Assembly (NCBI GenBank): GCA_937894105.1 | Contig: CALCTI010000098.1 | Coordinates: 1 to 25,816, forward strand | Source: an uncultured cyanobacterium | GTDB lineage: Bacteria; Cyanobacteriota; Cyanobacteriia; CACIAM-69d | DNA length: 25,816 bases | Reading direction: 5' to 3' | Shown: piece after piece, positions 15,348 through 22,589 of the stretch | Layout: each line of letters begins with the position of its first letter | How positions within the stretch are numbered: the stretch's first letter is position 1 | Notes under the pieces: generated by a model | The model's input: only the letters and a program-made list of their open reading frames with translations | What the model was told of the DNA's origin: nothing | The model's database searches: none | Position numbers and translations under genes: made by a program

Positions 15348-15965
15348 ATGGGCAAAGTAACGGACGAAACAACGAATCAGTCTGCTGTTGACAACGTTGG
15401 GCAACGGAGTTCTTTCGGAAAATTTATTGCCGTCGGAATCGCCACAGCCGCCGCCTGTATTGCTCCCGCAGCCTACGGGCAAACCCCTACCCCGCCCACC
15501 GTTGTACGTAACCCCATTACGGTTTTATCGGATATTCAAGAATCTAATTCGGAAGCAGGCACCGTTACTGCCCGGGGCAATGTGTTTGTGGATTACCCGT
15601 CGCGTAACTTGGAAGCGACTTCTGCCCAGGCGCAGTATTTCAGCAACGAGCGTCGCCTGGTGCTGGCGGGGGATGTTTTGGTGCTCCAGGAGGGCAATAG
15701 CCTGCGGGCGGAAGTGGTGACTTACTACGTTGACGAAGGACGAATGGTGGCGCTGCCCCAGCCTAATCGTCAAGTGGAATCAATTTATTTAATTCCTGAA
15801 GGTCCCGCCCAAGGAGCGGCCCCTGCTCCTATTGACGAGTCTCTTATTAACGGCACGCCCGATGGTGCTCTCATTGCTCCTGCTGACCCTATTGAATCGG
15901 TGCCACCCGCCAATGGAATCGATTCTTTCGATCAGAATCAGGGACCGTTTGATTTTGACCAATAG
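15348..15965 (+). CDS. LptA/OstA-like periplasmic protein
   Basis: This protein of 205 aa (214 aa if the GTG at 15321 is used) has a hydrophobic export segment, FIAVGIATAAACIAPAAYGQ, near its start. The mature part then has an OstA/LptA-type beta-jellyroll repeat: GTVTARGNVFVDYPSRNLEA, TSAQAQYFSNERRLVLAGDV, LVLQEGNSLRAEVVTYYVDE. This periplasmic fold forms the bridge that carries lipopolysaccharide to the outer membrane. The C-terminal 50 residues are a proline- and acidic-rich tail without pattern. The start is uncertain: an AAGG lies only three bases from the GTG, which is too close, so the ATG is preferred. No other lpt genes are in the window, so membership of the LPS pathway rests on the domain alone. 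Confidence 0.75.
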   Translation: MGKVTDETTNQSAVDNVGQRSSFGKFIAVGIATAAACIAPAAYGQTPTPPTVVRNPITVLSDIQESNSEAGTVTARGNVFVDYPSRNLEATSAQAQYFSNERRLVLAGDVLVLQEGNSLRAEVVTYYVDEGRMVALPQPNRQVESIYLIPEGPAQGAAPAPIDESLINGTPDGALIAPADPIESVPPANGIDSFDQNQGPFDFDQ

Positions 15966-16155
15966 TCATCCCGAGTCATCTTACTTACGATTTCTTTACA
16001 AGGCGGTTTATAAGGGTTGCCTGAGGGGTTGGCGTTGGTAAGGATCGGGGCGATCGCTGAAAAGCGGTAAAATCTTAGACTGAAATTTCAAGCTCAATAT
16101 TGCGCTGGTTTACGACTGCACGAATTACGCCAGCAAACGACACCCAGAGCGCCTA

Positions 16156-16280
16156 GGGTCTGCCATCAATTCAAAATCAAACTCAATATGGCAAGGGTTT
16201 TAGTCCCTAATATTTCTTATTTCAAAGGGTGTGTATTTCCCTCTGTGTAAGGCTTCTGGAGTTTAATTGATGACACCCCC
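16156..16280 (-). mobile_element. Complete MITE-like element upstream of accD
   Basis: This 125 bp copy is in the opposite orientation to the other complete copies. Its ends are GGGTCTGCCATCAATT and AATTGATGACACCCCC. TA lies on both sides (16154-16155 and 16281-16282). It has no coding capacity. Its reverse complement aligns along its length with the copy at 20316. Its right end lies 55 bases before the accD start, so it occupies the accD leader or promoter region. The ATG at 16267 that would extend accD lies inside its terminal repeat. Confidence 0.88.
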
Positions 16281-16335
16281 TAGGCAAACTAATGTTATTG
16301 AGCTTGCGCCGTGTAGCCCAGGAGCGATCGCCCCT

Positions 16336-17316
16336 ATGTCTTTATTTGATTGGTTTGCAAATCGCCAAAAGGCGGATGCCGCTGCCCCAGAACCCCCAGA
16401 GCGGGATATTGCTGACGGGCTTTGGACTAAATGTGAAGCCTGTGGGGTAATGGCTTACACCAAAGATTTAAAGACGAACCAAATGGTTTGTTTAAACTGC
16501 GAGCACCATATGCGGGTGTGGAGCGACGATCGCATTGAACAGCTTATTGATGCGGGTACCTGGCAGCCGTTGGATACGGGGGTGGCTCCGGTGGATCCGC
16601 TAGGATTTCGTGATCGCAAAGCCTACCGCGATCGCATCAAAGAAGCCCAGGCAAAATCCGGGCTCGTAGATGCGGTGCAAACGGGGCAGGGAGAAATTCA
16701 TGGCGAGTCCCTGGTGCTGGGGGTGATGGACTTTCGATTTATGGGAGGCAGCATGGGCTCAGTGGTGGGGGAGAAGCTAACCCGCGCCATTGAGCATGCC
16801 ACCGCTCAAGGCGTTGCGGTGATTATCCTCTGTGCGTCGGGAGGGGCACGAATGCAGGAGGGGATGTTGAGCCTAATGCAAATGGCAAAAATTTCCGGCG
16901 CCCTGGAGCGCCATCGGGAGCAGGGGCTGCTGTATATTCCCGTGTTGACCCATCCCACCACCGGCGGCGTTACGGCCAGCTTTGCCATGCTGGGAGATTT
17001 GATTTTGGCGGAACCGAAGGCGATGATTGGCTTTGCGGGACGGCGGGTCATTGAGCAAACCCTACGGGAAAAGCTGCCGGACAATTTCCAAACCGCTGAA
17101 TATTTGTTGGCCAACGGTTTTGTGGATGCGATCGTGCCCCGAACTCAGCTGAAGAAAACTTTAAGCCAGCTTATTAACATGCACCATCACCCATTTTCAC
17201 CGGCGGCGGCTAGTCGCTCCATGGGCAATAACGGCGCTGCCAGTGATGGGGCTTGGGAGGGCGATCGCCCCCAGCCTGTGAACGAGTCTTTAAATGGCTC
17301 AGCGCCCCTGTCCTAA
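16336..17316 (+). CDS. accD: Acetyl-CoA carboxylase carboxyltransferase subunit beta
   Basis: This 326 aa cytosolic subunit, with AccA, moves the carboxyl group from biotin on AccB to acetyl-CoA, giving malonyl-CoA for fatty acid synthesis. The family start MSLFDWFANRQK is followed by the zinc finger C-x2-C ... C-x2-C (KCEACGVMAYTKD ... MVCLNCEHHMRV, about residues 32-57). The carboxyltransferase core includes VMDFRFMGGSMGSVVGEK, LCASGGARMQEG, HPTTGGVTASFAMLGD and AMIGFAGRRVIEQT. The ATG at 16336 is chosen because it starts the conserved protein. The upstream in-frame ATG at 16267 lies in the terminal repeat of a MITE-like element and adds 23 unrelated residues. A tail of about 45 residues (rich in Ala, Ser, Asn) after the conserved core is variable in the family. 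Confidence 0.96.
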   Translation: MSLFDWFANRQKADAAAPEPPERDIADGLWTKCEACGVMAYTKDLKTNQMVCLNCEHHMRVWSDDRIEQLIDAGTWQPLDTGVAPVDPLGFRDRKAYRDRIKEAQAKSGLVDAVQTGQGEIHGESLVLGVMDFRFMGGSMGSVVGEKLTRAIEHATAQGVAVIILCASGGARMQEGMLSLMQMAKISGALERHREQGLLYIPVLTHPTTGGVTASFAMLGDLILAEPKAMIGFAGRRVIEQTLREKLPDNFQTAEYLLANGFVDAIVPRTQLKKTLSQLINMHHHPFSPAAASRSMGNNGAASDGAWEGDRPQPVNESLNGSAPLS

Positions 17317-17340
17317 TGCCATTCCCTGGGCATTTTAAAA

Positions 17341-17437
17341 GTCGGATTATTGGAGGTCGGATCATTAAAGGTCGGATTATTAAAAGCCAGATTAATAGGG
17401 GCGGATTAGCAGATTAATAGGAGCGGATTAATAGGGG
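17341..17437. repeat. Degenerate 15 bp tandem repeat array
   Basis: About six units descend from GTCGGATTATTAAAG: at 17341, 17356, 17371, 17386 and then less regular ones to 17437, with GCGGATTAATAGG forms at the end. The array lies between accD and psbV in a 406-base gap. The units diverge progressively from left to right. There is no dyad or coding frame. It is not CRISPR, because units abut without spacers. Confidence 0.75.
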
Positions 17438-17580
17438 TAACATTGACGGCTGATTTTTTATGAGGTTCAGCCCTTTGAAGTCTGAGAGAATGGGGCGATT
17501 GTTGAGAGATTGTTAATGAACCTATCCATATGAAACGCCTTTAGGCGATCGCGATGTAAAATTATTCCTGGTTTCGCCAG

Positions 17581-17586
17581 TATAAT
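17581..17586 (+). promoter_or_regulatory. Possible -10 box of psbV
   Basis: A perfect TATAAT lies 136 bases upstream of the psbV ATG, at the end of a HIP1-containing stretch. No good -35 hexamer lies at normal spacing. The predicted leader would be about 130 bases. Confidence 0.35.
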
Positions 17587-17722
17587 GTTAACTTCTGTGT
17601 CACATAAGATTCTATGTCAGGGCAAGCTGGCAAACAGCGACAGAATCTAGCGGCACGATTCAATGACTTTTCTGGCTTAAATTGCCTGACCGACACCAGA
17701 GACCTACGTTCTAGAGATATCC

Positions 17723-18220
17723 ATGCTGAGAAAGTGCATTCTGTTCGCCATAACTGCAGTTTTCCTTGTTTTTCAAACTGCTGTGGACGCCGCCCACGCC
17801 ATTAACGTGGATCCTGAGCTGCGCACCGTCAACCTTGATGAAAGCGGCGAGGTGGTGACTTTGAGTATGGAGCAGGTGGCGATCGGCAAACGAGTCTTTA
17901 ACGACACCTGTGCCCAGTGCCATGCGGGTGGCGTCACCAAAACCAGCCCTGATTTGGATTTGTCCCCCGAGTCTCTAGCCGGCGCAATTCCTGCCCGTGA
18001 TAATATTGCCAGCTTGGTGGATTACATGAAGAACCCCACCACCTACGATGGCGAAATCGAAATTTATGAATTTCACCCCAGTACCCGCAGCTCTGACATT
18101 TATCCGGAAATGCGTAATCTAACGGACGAAGAGCTTTACGCCGTTGCTGGTCACGTTCTAAGCCAACCGAAGATTATCGGTCCTCGCTGGGGAGGTGGTA
18201 AGACCAAGTATTCCACCTAA
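17723..18220 (+). CDS. psbV: Photosystem II extrinsic protein cytochrome c-550
   Basis: This 165 aa precursor encodes the lumenal heme protein that stabilises the manganese cluster of photosystem II. Residues 1-26 are a signal peptide (FAITAVFLVFQTAVDAAHA with an AxA-type cleavage site). The mature part begins INVDPELRTV. The heme is attached at CAQCH (63-67), with H67 as axial ligand. The second axial histidine is H118 in FHPSTRSSDIYPEMR. The end NLTDEELYAVAGHVL and WGGGK are also characteristic. Length is normal. The start codon fits the signal peptide; the ribosome site (AGAGA) is weak. No paralogue such as psbV2 follows. Its 3' region holds a tandem repeat, a MITE-like copy and then a terminator. 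Confidence 0.97.
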   Translation: MLRKCILFAITAVFLVFQTAVDAAHAINVDPELRTVNLDESGEVVTLSMEQVAIGKRVFNDTCAQCHAGGVTKTSPDLDLSPESLAGAIPARDNIASLVDYMKNPTTYDGEIEIYEFHPSTRSSDIYPEMRNLTDEELYAVAGHVLSQPKIIGPRWGGGKTKYST

Positions 18221-18226
18221 TTCTCG

Positions 18227-18266
18227 AGCTGATTTAGTAACGACTAAGCTGATTTAGTAACGACTA
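18227..18266. repeat. Perfect 20 bp tandem duplication after psbV
   Basis: AGCTGATTTAGTAACGACTA occurs at 18227-18246 and again at 18247-18266 without a mismatch. It starts seven bases after the psbV stop and ends 15 bases before the MITE-like copy. The lack of any difference suggests a recent event. Confidence 0.85.
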
Positions 18267-18280
18267 AACAGTGGTAGCTA

Positions 18281-18405
18281 GGGCGTGTTATCAATTAAGC
18301 TCTGGAAGCCTTACGCAGCGGTGAGTACGCGCCCTTTTGAATAAGAATTTTAAGGGCTGAAACTCTTGCAGCTACTGAGCTTGAAATTTAATTGATGACA
18401 ACCCC
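18281..18405 (+). mobile_element. Complete MITE-like element between psbV and pgm
   Basis: This 125 bp copy has ends GGGCGTGTTATCAATT and AATTGATGACAACCCC. TA is at 18279-18280 and 18406-18407. It has the internal block GGGCTGAAACTC. It is in the same orientation as the copies at 20316 and 22465. It separates psbV from the terminator at 18455, so a transcript ending there would carry the element in its 3' untranslated region. Confidence 0.88.
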
Positions 18406-18454
18406 TAAATATGAGCAAGTCAGTGGCTTTTGAACATATAAACTGACAGCAAAG

Positions 18455-18493
18455 AAGGCTCTTCCAATATGGAGAGCCTTCCTTTGTTTTTTA
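18455..18493 (+). terminator. Intrinsic terminator, plus strand
   Basis: AAGGCTCTTCCA and TGGAGAGCCTT pair around a three-base ATA loop with one bulged T, followed by CCTTTGTTTTTT. It is well formed for plus-strand transcription and should end the psbV transcript, about 235 bases after its stop. In the opposite direction the stem is followed only by a short T-rich run, so it may also weakly end the pgm transcript. Confidence 0.8.
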
Positions 18494-18545
18494 GATCACC
18501 TTATGGTTTAAAGCCCCGTAGAGTGCTCCTTGGTAAGTCAATGGT

Positions 18546-20177
18546 TTAGGTAATAACAGTGGGCTTATCGCGACCGGTTAGGGGCTTGATTTGAGCAATT
18601 TCATCGGCAATCTGAATCAATTCGCCCAGTGCCTCCTGGGTTTCAATACCGTGCTTTGCCGTATCAGCTTCGTAGCTTTCCAAATAAACCCGCAAGGTGG
18701 CTCCCTGGGTGCCGGTGCCTGAAAGGCGGAACACAACGCGGGAACCGTCCGTAAAGCCAATGCGAATGCCTTGCTTTTGGCTGACGCTGTTGTCCACGGG
18801 GTCCGTGTAGCTAAAGTCGTCAGCATAGTCAACGGTGTAGCTGCCGAAGGCTTCGCCCTTGATGCTAGCGACCTTGTCCCGCAGGTTGACCATTAGGGTG
18901 TTGGCGCGATCGCTCTCCACCCCTTCGTAATCGTGGCGAGAATAGTAATTGCGCCCGTAAGTTGCCCAGTGCTCCTGGACGATATCGGCGACAGACTGTT
19001 TACGCACCGCCAAAATATTGAGCCAGAACAACACCGCCCACAACCCATCCTTTTCGCGCACGTGGTTAGAGCCGGTCCCAAAGCTTTCCTCGCCGCACAG
19101 GGTCGCCTTGTTTGCATCCAACAGATTGCCGAAAAATTTCCAGCCGGTGGGGGTTTCGTAGCTGTTGATATTGAGCTTCGCCGCAACACGGTCAACGGCG
19201 GCGCTGGTGGGCATGGAGCGAGCGACCCCGGTAATGCCATTTTTATAGCCGGGAACTAGGGTGGCATTGGCAGCCAGTACCGCTAGGCTATCGCTGGGGG
19301 TGACGAAGAAGTTGGAGCCAAGGATCATGTTGCGATCGCCATCCCCATCGGAAGCGGCCCCAAAATCTGGGGGGGTATCGCCAAACAAAATCTCCACCAA
19401 ATCGTGAGCATAAACCAAGTTGGGATCCGGGTGACCACCCCCAAAATCTTCCAGAGGCACGCCATTTTTTACGGTGCCAGTGGGTGCGCCCAGTAAACCT
19501 TCAAAAATTTTTGAAGCGTAGGGACCGGTGACCGCATGCATCGAGTCCACTGCCAGGGAAAAACCAGATGCAATATATTCCCGAATCGCGCCAAAATCAA
19601 AGAGAGACTGCATCAGCTCCGCGTAGGCCGCCACAGAATCAACCACCTCAACGGTCATCTCACCCAAGGACACAGTGCCCAACTGGTCCAAATCCATATC
19701 TGCCGCCTCCAGCATTTGGTAAGCGTCAATGGTTTGGGTGCGATCGTAAATGGCGTTGGTAATTTTCTCGGGAGCCGGTCCGCCGTTGTCAATGTTGTAT
19801 TTCACCCCAAAATCCCCTTCGGGACCGCCGGGGTTATGGCTGGCGGACAGGATGATGCCTCCCAGGGCTTGATTTTGGCGGATCAGATTCGAAGCGGCGG
19901 GGGTAGAAAGAATGCCCCCTTGACCAACGAGCACTTTGCCAAAGCCGTTAGCCGCTGCCATTTTTAAAATGATTTGAATGGCTTCACGGTTATAGTAGCG
20001 ACCGTCGCCGCCTACGACTAAGGTTGTGCCCTGATGCCCTCCAAGGCTGTCGAAGATAGATTGGATAAAGTTTTCGAGGTAATTACGCTGTTGGAAAACG
20101 GGAACCTGCTTGCGGAGCCCGGATGTGCCTGGCTTTTGGTCAAGGTAGGGTTGGGTTGCAACCGTATGGATATTCAT
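18546..20177 (-). CDS. pgm: Phosphoglucomutase (alpha-D-glucose phosphate-specific)
   Basis: This 543 aa cytosolic enzyme interconverts glucose-1-phosphate and glucose-6-phosphate, linking glycogen storage to central metabolism. All four domain signatures are present: the phosphoserine loop in LSASHNPGGPEGDFGVKYN (around residue 120), the metal loop SDGDGDRNM (about 280), the sugar-binding loop GEESFGTGSNHVREKDG (about 360), and the C-terminal phosphate-binding loop FRLSGTGTQGATLRVY (about 490). The opening HTVATQPYLDQKPGTSGLRK is the family start. Length is normal. The gene lies alone between converging psbV and diverging J-domain genes, and direct copies of the MITE-like element sit about 140 bases from each end. 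Confidence 0.96.
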   Translation of the reverse strand: MNIHTVATQPYLDQKPGTSGLRKQVPVFQQRNYLENFIQSIFDSLGGHQGTTLVVGGDGRYYNREAIQIILKMAAANGFGKVLVGQGGILSTPAASNLIRQNQALGGIILSASHNPGGPEGDFGVKYNIDNGGPAPEKITNAIYDRTQTIDAYQMLEAADMDLDQLGTVSLGEMTVEVVDSVAAYAELMQSLFDFGAIREYIASGFSLAVDSMHAVTGPYASKIFEGLLGAPTGTVKNGVPLEDFGGGHPDPNLVYAHDLVEILFGDTPPDFGAASDGDGDRNMILGSNFFVTPSDSLAVLAANATLVPGYKNGITGVARSMPTSAAVDRVAAKLNINSYETPTGWKFFGNLLDANKATLCGEESFGTGSNHVREKDGLWAVLFWLNILAVRKQSVADIVQEHWATYGRNYYSRHDYEGVESDRANTLMVNLRDKVASIKGEAFGSYTVDYADDFSYTDPVDNSVSQKQGIRIGFTDGSRVVFRLSGTGTQGATLRVYLESYEADTAKHGIETQEALGELIQIADEIAQIKPLTGRDKPTVIT

Positions 20178-20315
20178 AACAGCGTCTCTAAAAGGTGCTC
20201 TCTTGGTAACTGGATATGGTGGTTAGATCGGGGTAAGCCTAGATTGAAGTAGACCAAGGCGATCTGAGTGCGAATTGAATTTAGGGGGGATATGTTGACC
20301 CAGGTTTAATGGCTA

Positions 20316-20441
20316 GGGTGCGTCATCAATTCGACTCCAGAAGCCTTAAACAGGGGGAAGTATACGCCCTTTAAAATAAAAAATATTAGGGGCTGAAACC
20401 CTCGTATCTATTGAGCTTGAGATTTAATTGATGACAGCTCC
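20316..20441 (+). mobile_element. Complete MITE-like element upstream of pgm
   Basis: This 126 bp copy has ends GGGTGCGTCATCAATT and AATTGATGACAGCTCC. TA is at 20314-20315 and 20442-20443. It has the internal block AGGGGCTGAAACCC. Its left end lies about 140 bases upstream of the pgm start codon, so it may affect pgm expression. It is a direct repeat of the copy on the other side of pgm. Confidence 0.88.
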
Positions 20442-20449
20442 TAAATTCA

Positions 20450-20471
20450 TTGGTTGCAATAACGCAACCAA
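20450..20471. repeat. 8 bp perfect inverted repeat next to the MITE-like copy
   Basis: TTGGTTGC and GCAACCAA flank a six-base AATAAC loop, starting eight bases after the element end. There is no T run, so it is not a standard terminator. Confidence 0.5.
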
Positions 20472-20668
20472 CAGGTACGCCCCAGCATATCAAGGCGTGG
20501 CAATGTTGACGTTAAGCCTGATACGGGGACAAATTGCGGTTTGGGCAGTGGGTTTAAGGTGCCGTTTAGGGCAGATTATGATTGACCGTTCGAGATAGGG
20601 GCTTTTGGGCGATTTTGAGCGATTTTATCCGTCCTTCGCCCTATGTCGTTAGCACTTTATAAGTGCCC

Positions 20669-20704
20669 AGTAAGTTTGGAACGCTTAGTAAGTCTGGACC
20701 GTCT
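20669..20704. repeat. 18 bp imperfect tandem duplication
   Basis: AGTAAGTTTGGAACGCTT is followed at once by AGTAAGTCTGGACCGTCT. It is non-coding and lies about 140 bases upstream of the J-domain gene. Confidence 0.65.
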
Positions 20705-20839
20705 GTGAATTCTTTTTAAGAGGGTGGCGAATAAGATAGTGGCGATCGCGTGATCCCTAGGCGATGATGGGAAAGCTACGGTTATGGGCGATTAGATAGT
20801 TAGTTAATCATCGCTATTGGGTATCGCTTTGAGGTGAGA

Positions 20840-21649
20840 ATGGCTTCACGGGTAAATACACGGGCAGAATTACGACAGTGTTACCGCAAGTTGGGATTGC
20901 CGGTGGGGGCATCGTTGGCGGAGGTGAAGGCTGCGTATCGAAAGCTAGCGCGGCAGTATCACCCGGATGCTAATCGTGGCGGTGGGTCGGCCCAGTCCCA
21001 GAGTCAAACTCAGGAGCAGTTTATCCAGGTGACGGCAGCCTATCGAATGCTGATGGAGCATGGGCATCAGATTACGGGGGAGTGCGATCGCCGCACTCGC
21101 ACTACTCGCCGCAGTGCCCCGCCCAAGTCTGCGGCTAAAAAGCCCACCACTCAACAATCTCAACCATCCACGGCCCAAACATCTCCATCTAAAGCCCAGC
21201 CACGAGTTAATGTACAGTCGCGCCCTACCCAGTCCGTGAAGCGTCAGGGAAAGGTTTCCCCCAACGACGATAGGGTTACTGGGGTTGATCCCAGTCAGCC
21301 GCGTCAGCAGCCGAAAGTGTGGCCAAAGGTCGAATTTAATCCGGAGCTATCCACCTTTGACCAGGAGCTGAAGGAGAAAACCTACAAGCGTTTAAAGGCG
21401 TTGCTAGCCTCTCGACGATTTCCCAGCGCGATCGCTATGAGCGAGGCCCTAGCCAGTCGTATTTCCCAGGATCCCGAAGCGAAACAGTGGTTAGCTATTA
21501 GCTATCACCGCTGGGGGCGAGAGTTGATCGACCGCCGTGAACCGGATAAAGCTCGAATTTTCCTCAAGAAAGCTTTGCATACGGATCCCCACAACCGTGA
21601 ACTGTGGGTGGCGATCGACCATGAGTTTCAGCGCATTGAACGGGGCTGA
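20840..21649 (+). CDS. J-domain (DnaJ-like) protein with TPR-like C-terminus
   Basis: This 269 aa protein starts at ATG 20840, with GAGG five bases upstream; a GTG at 20834 is also in frame but overlaps that site. The N-terminal J domain (about residues 5-75) reads CYRKLGLPVGASLAEVKAAY, RKLARQYHPDANRGG with the HPD motif intact, then FIQVTAAYRMLMEHG. J domains stimulate the ATPase of Hsp70 (DnaK) and deliver clients. No G/F region, zinc finger or DnaJ C-terminal domain follows, so it is not DnaJ itself. Residues about 80-160 are a low-complexity, basic Ser/Thr/Pro/Gln linker. Residues about 170-269 are helical and TPR-like (FPSAIAMSEALASRI, AISYHRWGRELIDRREPDKA, FLKKALHTDPHNRELW). It is probably a specialised co-chaperone with unknown clients. 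Confidence 0.88.
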   Translation: MASRVNTRAELRQCYRKLGLPVGASLAEVKAAYRKLARQYHPDANRGGGSAQSQSQTQEQFIQVTAAYRMLMEHGHQITGECDRRTRTTRRSAPPKSAAKKPTTQQSQPSTAQTSPSKAQPRVNVQSRPTQSVKRQGKVSPNDDRVTGVDPSQPRQQPKVWPKVEFNPELSTFDQELKEKTYKRLKALLASRRFPSAIAMSEALASRISQDPEAKQWLAISYHRWGRELIDRREPDKARIFLKKALHTDPHNRELWVAIDHEFQRIERG

Positions 21650-21705
21650 ATTTAAGGAGATGGTAATCGCAAAAACGGGCGATCGCCAGACACTTAACTA
21701 TTAGC

Positions 21706-21888
21706 CTACTTCTTTGTCAGAAGATTAGGTTGATTCCAAAAAATGTAGCCCAAAGCTAGTACCTGAAGCGGAATTAACAAGATAAATCCCTTGGCAAAAA
21801 AGGGAATTTCAGTATTAGCGATTGACCCTAAAACAAGCCCTCCAGCAATAACCAAAGATGCTAACTTGAGTTGTTTTTTAGTCTTCAT
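21706..21888 (-). CDS. Small membrane protein of unknown function
   Basis: This 60 aa protein (67 aa if the GTG at 21909 is used) has a basic start (MKTKKQLK) and two hydrophobic helices (LASLVIAGGLVLGSIA and FILLIPLQVLALGYIFW), and ends NLLTKK. GGAGG lies 14 bases before the ATG, which is long, so the start is uncertain. It follows the DUF2752 gene by 25-46 bases on the same strand and is probably co-transcribed with it. No family is recognised. Confidence 0.6.
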   Translation of the reverse strand: MKTKKQLKLASLVIAGGLVLGSIANTEIPFFAKGFILLIPLQVLALGYIFWNQPNLLTKK

Positions 21889-21934
21889 TATCGTCTTAAA
21901 ATCCTCCACATCATCTGCTAAGACTGAATCATCG

Positions 21935-22414
21935 TTAAAGGGCTTTGGCTCCTGTTTCCAGAAATCTCCAAAAAACGCTATTTCCCAACAGGGAAGGCAC
22001 TCCTATATTGTAAAAAGCTGCCAGTCGAACCGCGTAATAAGTCAGAAATAAGCTAGGAGCAACAATGATTGTTTCACGCTTTACTAGACGCATCCAAAGA
22101 TTAACTTTGGGCCCCTCGCCCAATGGCTGTCTGCACAGTTTTAAAACGGCGATCGTTCCCCAAAGAAAGGTCAGACCCACGATGGGCAATCCGAACAGAT
22201 GATACCAAAGAGAAACTACAAGATTTCCTTGGGCTAGTGCTCTAATTGACCGAGTTAGCCCACAGCTTGGAGAAGGAAAACCCAGGAAGGCTTGGATTAA
22301 ACAGTGGGGAAGCGGTAGATCAGAATCAAAGGCGCTGAATCCCACCATTGCAGCCCCTAACCCACTGGCTAGACCCAGCCCTAAGTAATATTTCCAGTAC
22401 CCTTTCCTTTGCAT
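21935..22414 (-). CDS. DUF2752 family membrane protein
   Basis: This 159 aa integral membrane protein has three to four helices. The family mark is the short segment FPSPSCGLTRSIRALAQGN (about residues 46-64), where Cys-Gly-Leu-Thr-Arg follows a helix. It is accompanied by hydrophobic stretches at about 8-26, 65-90 and 115-130. DUF2752 proteins occur in many bacteria without a known role. The small membrane protein gene follows closely downstream. Two Cys near CHLIQAF and PSCGLT might form a pair, but this is speculation. Confidence 0.8.
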   Translation of the reverse strand: MQRKGYWKYYLGLGLASGLGAAMVGFSAFDSDLPLPHCLIQAFLGFPSPSCGLTRSIRALAQGNLVVSLWYHLFGLPIVGLTFLWGTIAVLKLCRQPLGEGPKVNLWMRLVKRETIIVAPSLFLTYYAVRLAAFYNIGVPSLLGNSVFWRFLETGAKAL

Positions 22415-22464
22415 AGTACTAAATATAGTTAATCGCCACTGACGCAGGACATGTAGCGCAGTTA

Positions 22465-22589
22465 GAGCGTGTCACCAATTAAACTCCAGGGGACTGAAAC
22501 AGTGAGAAGTACGCACCCTTTGAAATAAACGATACTAGGGACTGACACCCTTGCAGCTATTGGGCTCGAGATTTAATTGTGACAGTCCC
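22465..22589 (+). mobile_element. Complete MITE-like element upstream of the DUF2752 gene
   Basis: This 125 bp copy has ends GAGCGTGTCACCAATT and AATTGTGACAGTCCC, the latter with a short deletion. TA is at 22463-22464 and 22590-22591. It has the internal block AGGGACTGACACCC. It is more diverged than the other copies, so probably older. Its left end is 50 bases upstream of the DUF2752 start. Confidence 0.85.

Larger units (their letters stand above)
20178..20839. other. About 660-base gap between pgm and the J-domain gene
   Basis: This divergent gap holds a complete MITE-like copy (20316-20441), an 8 bp perfect hairpin beside it (20450-20471), and an 18 bp tandem duplication (20669-20704). 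Promoters for pgm and the J-domain gene should lie here, but no convincing hexamer pair was found. No small gene was recognised. Confidence 0.5.

Noticed and set aside
17316..17335. Weak hairpin ATGCC/GGCAT after accD considered as a terminator
   Set aside because: The stem is only five pairs and the T run is four bases, too weak to call.
17341..17437. Repeat array considered as CRISPR
   Set aside because: Units of about 15 bp abut directly, are degenerate and lack spacers, and no cas genes are present.
17614..17805. 63-codon plus-strand frame overlapping the psbV start
   Set aside because: It overlaps the psbV signal peptide region in another frame and has no family features. It lies in the psbV leader.
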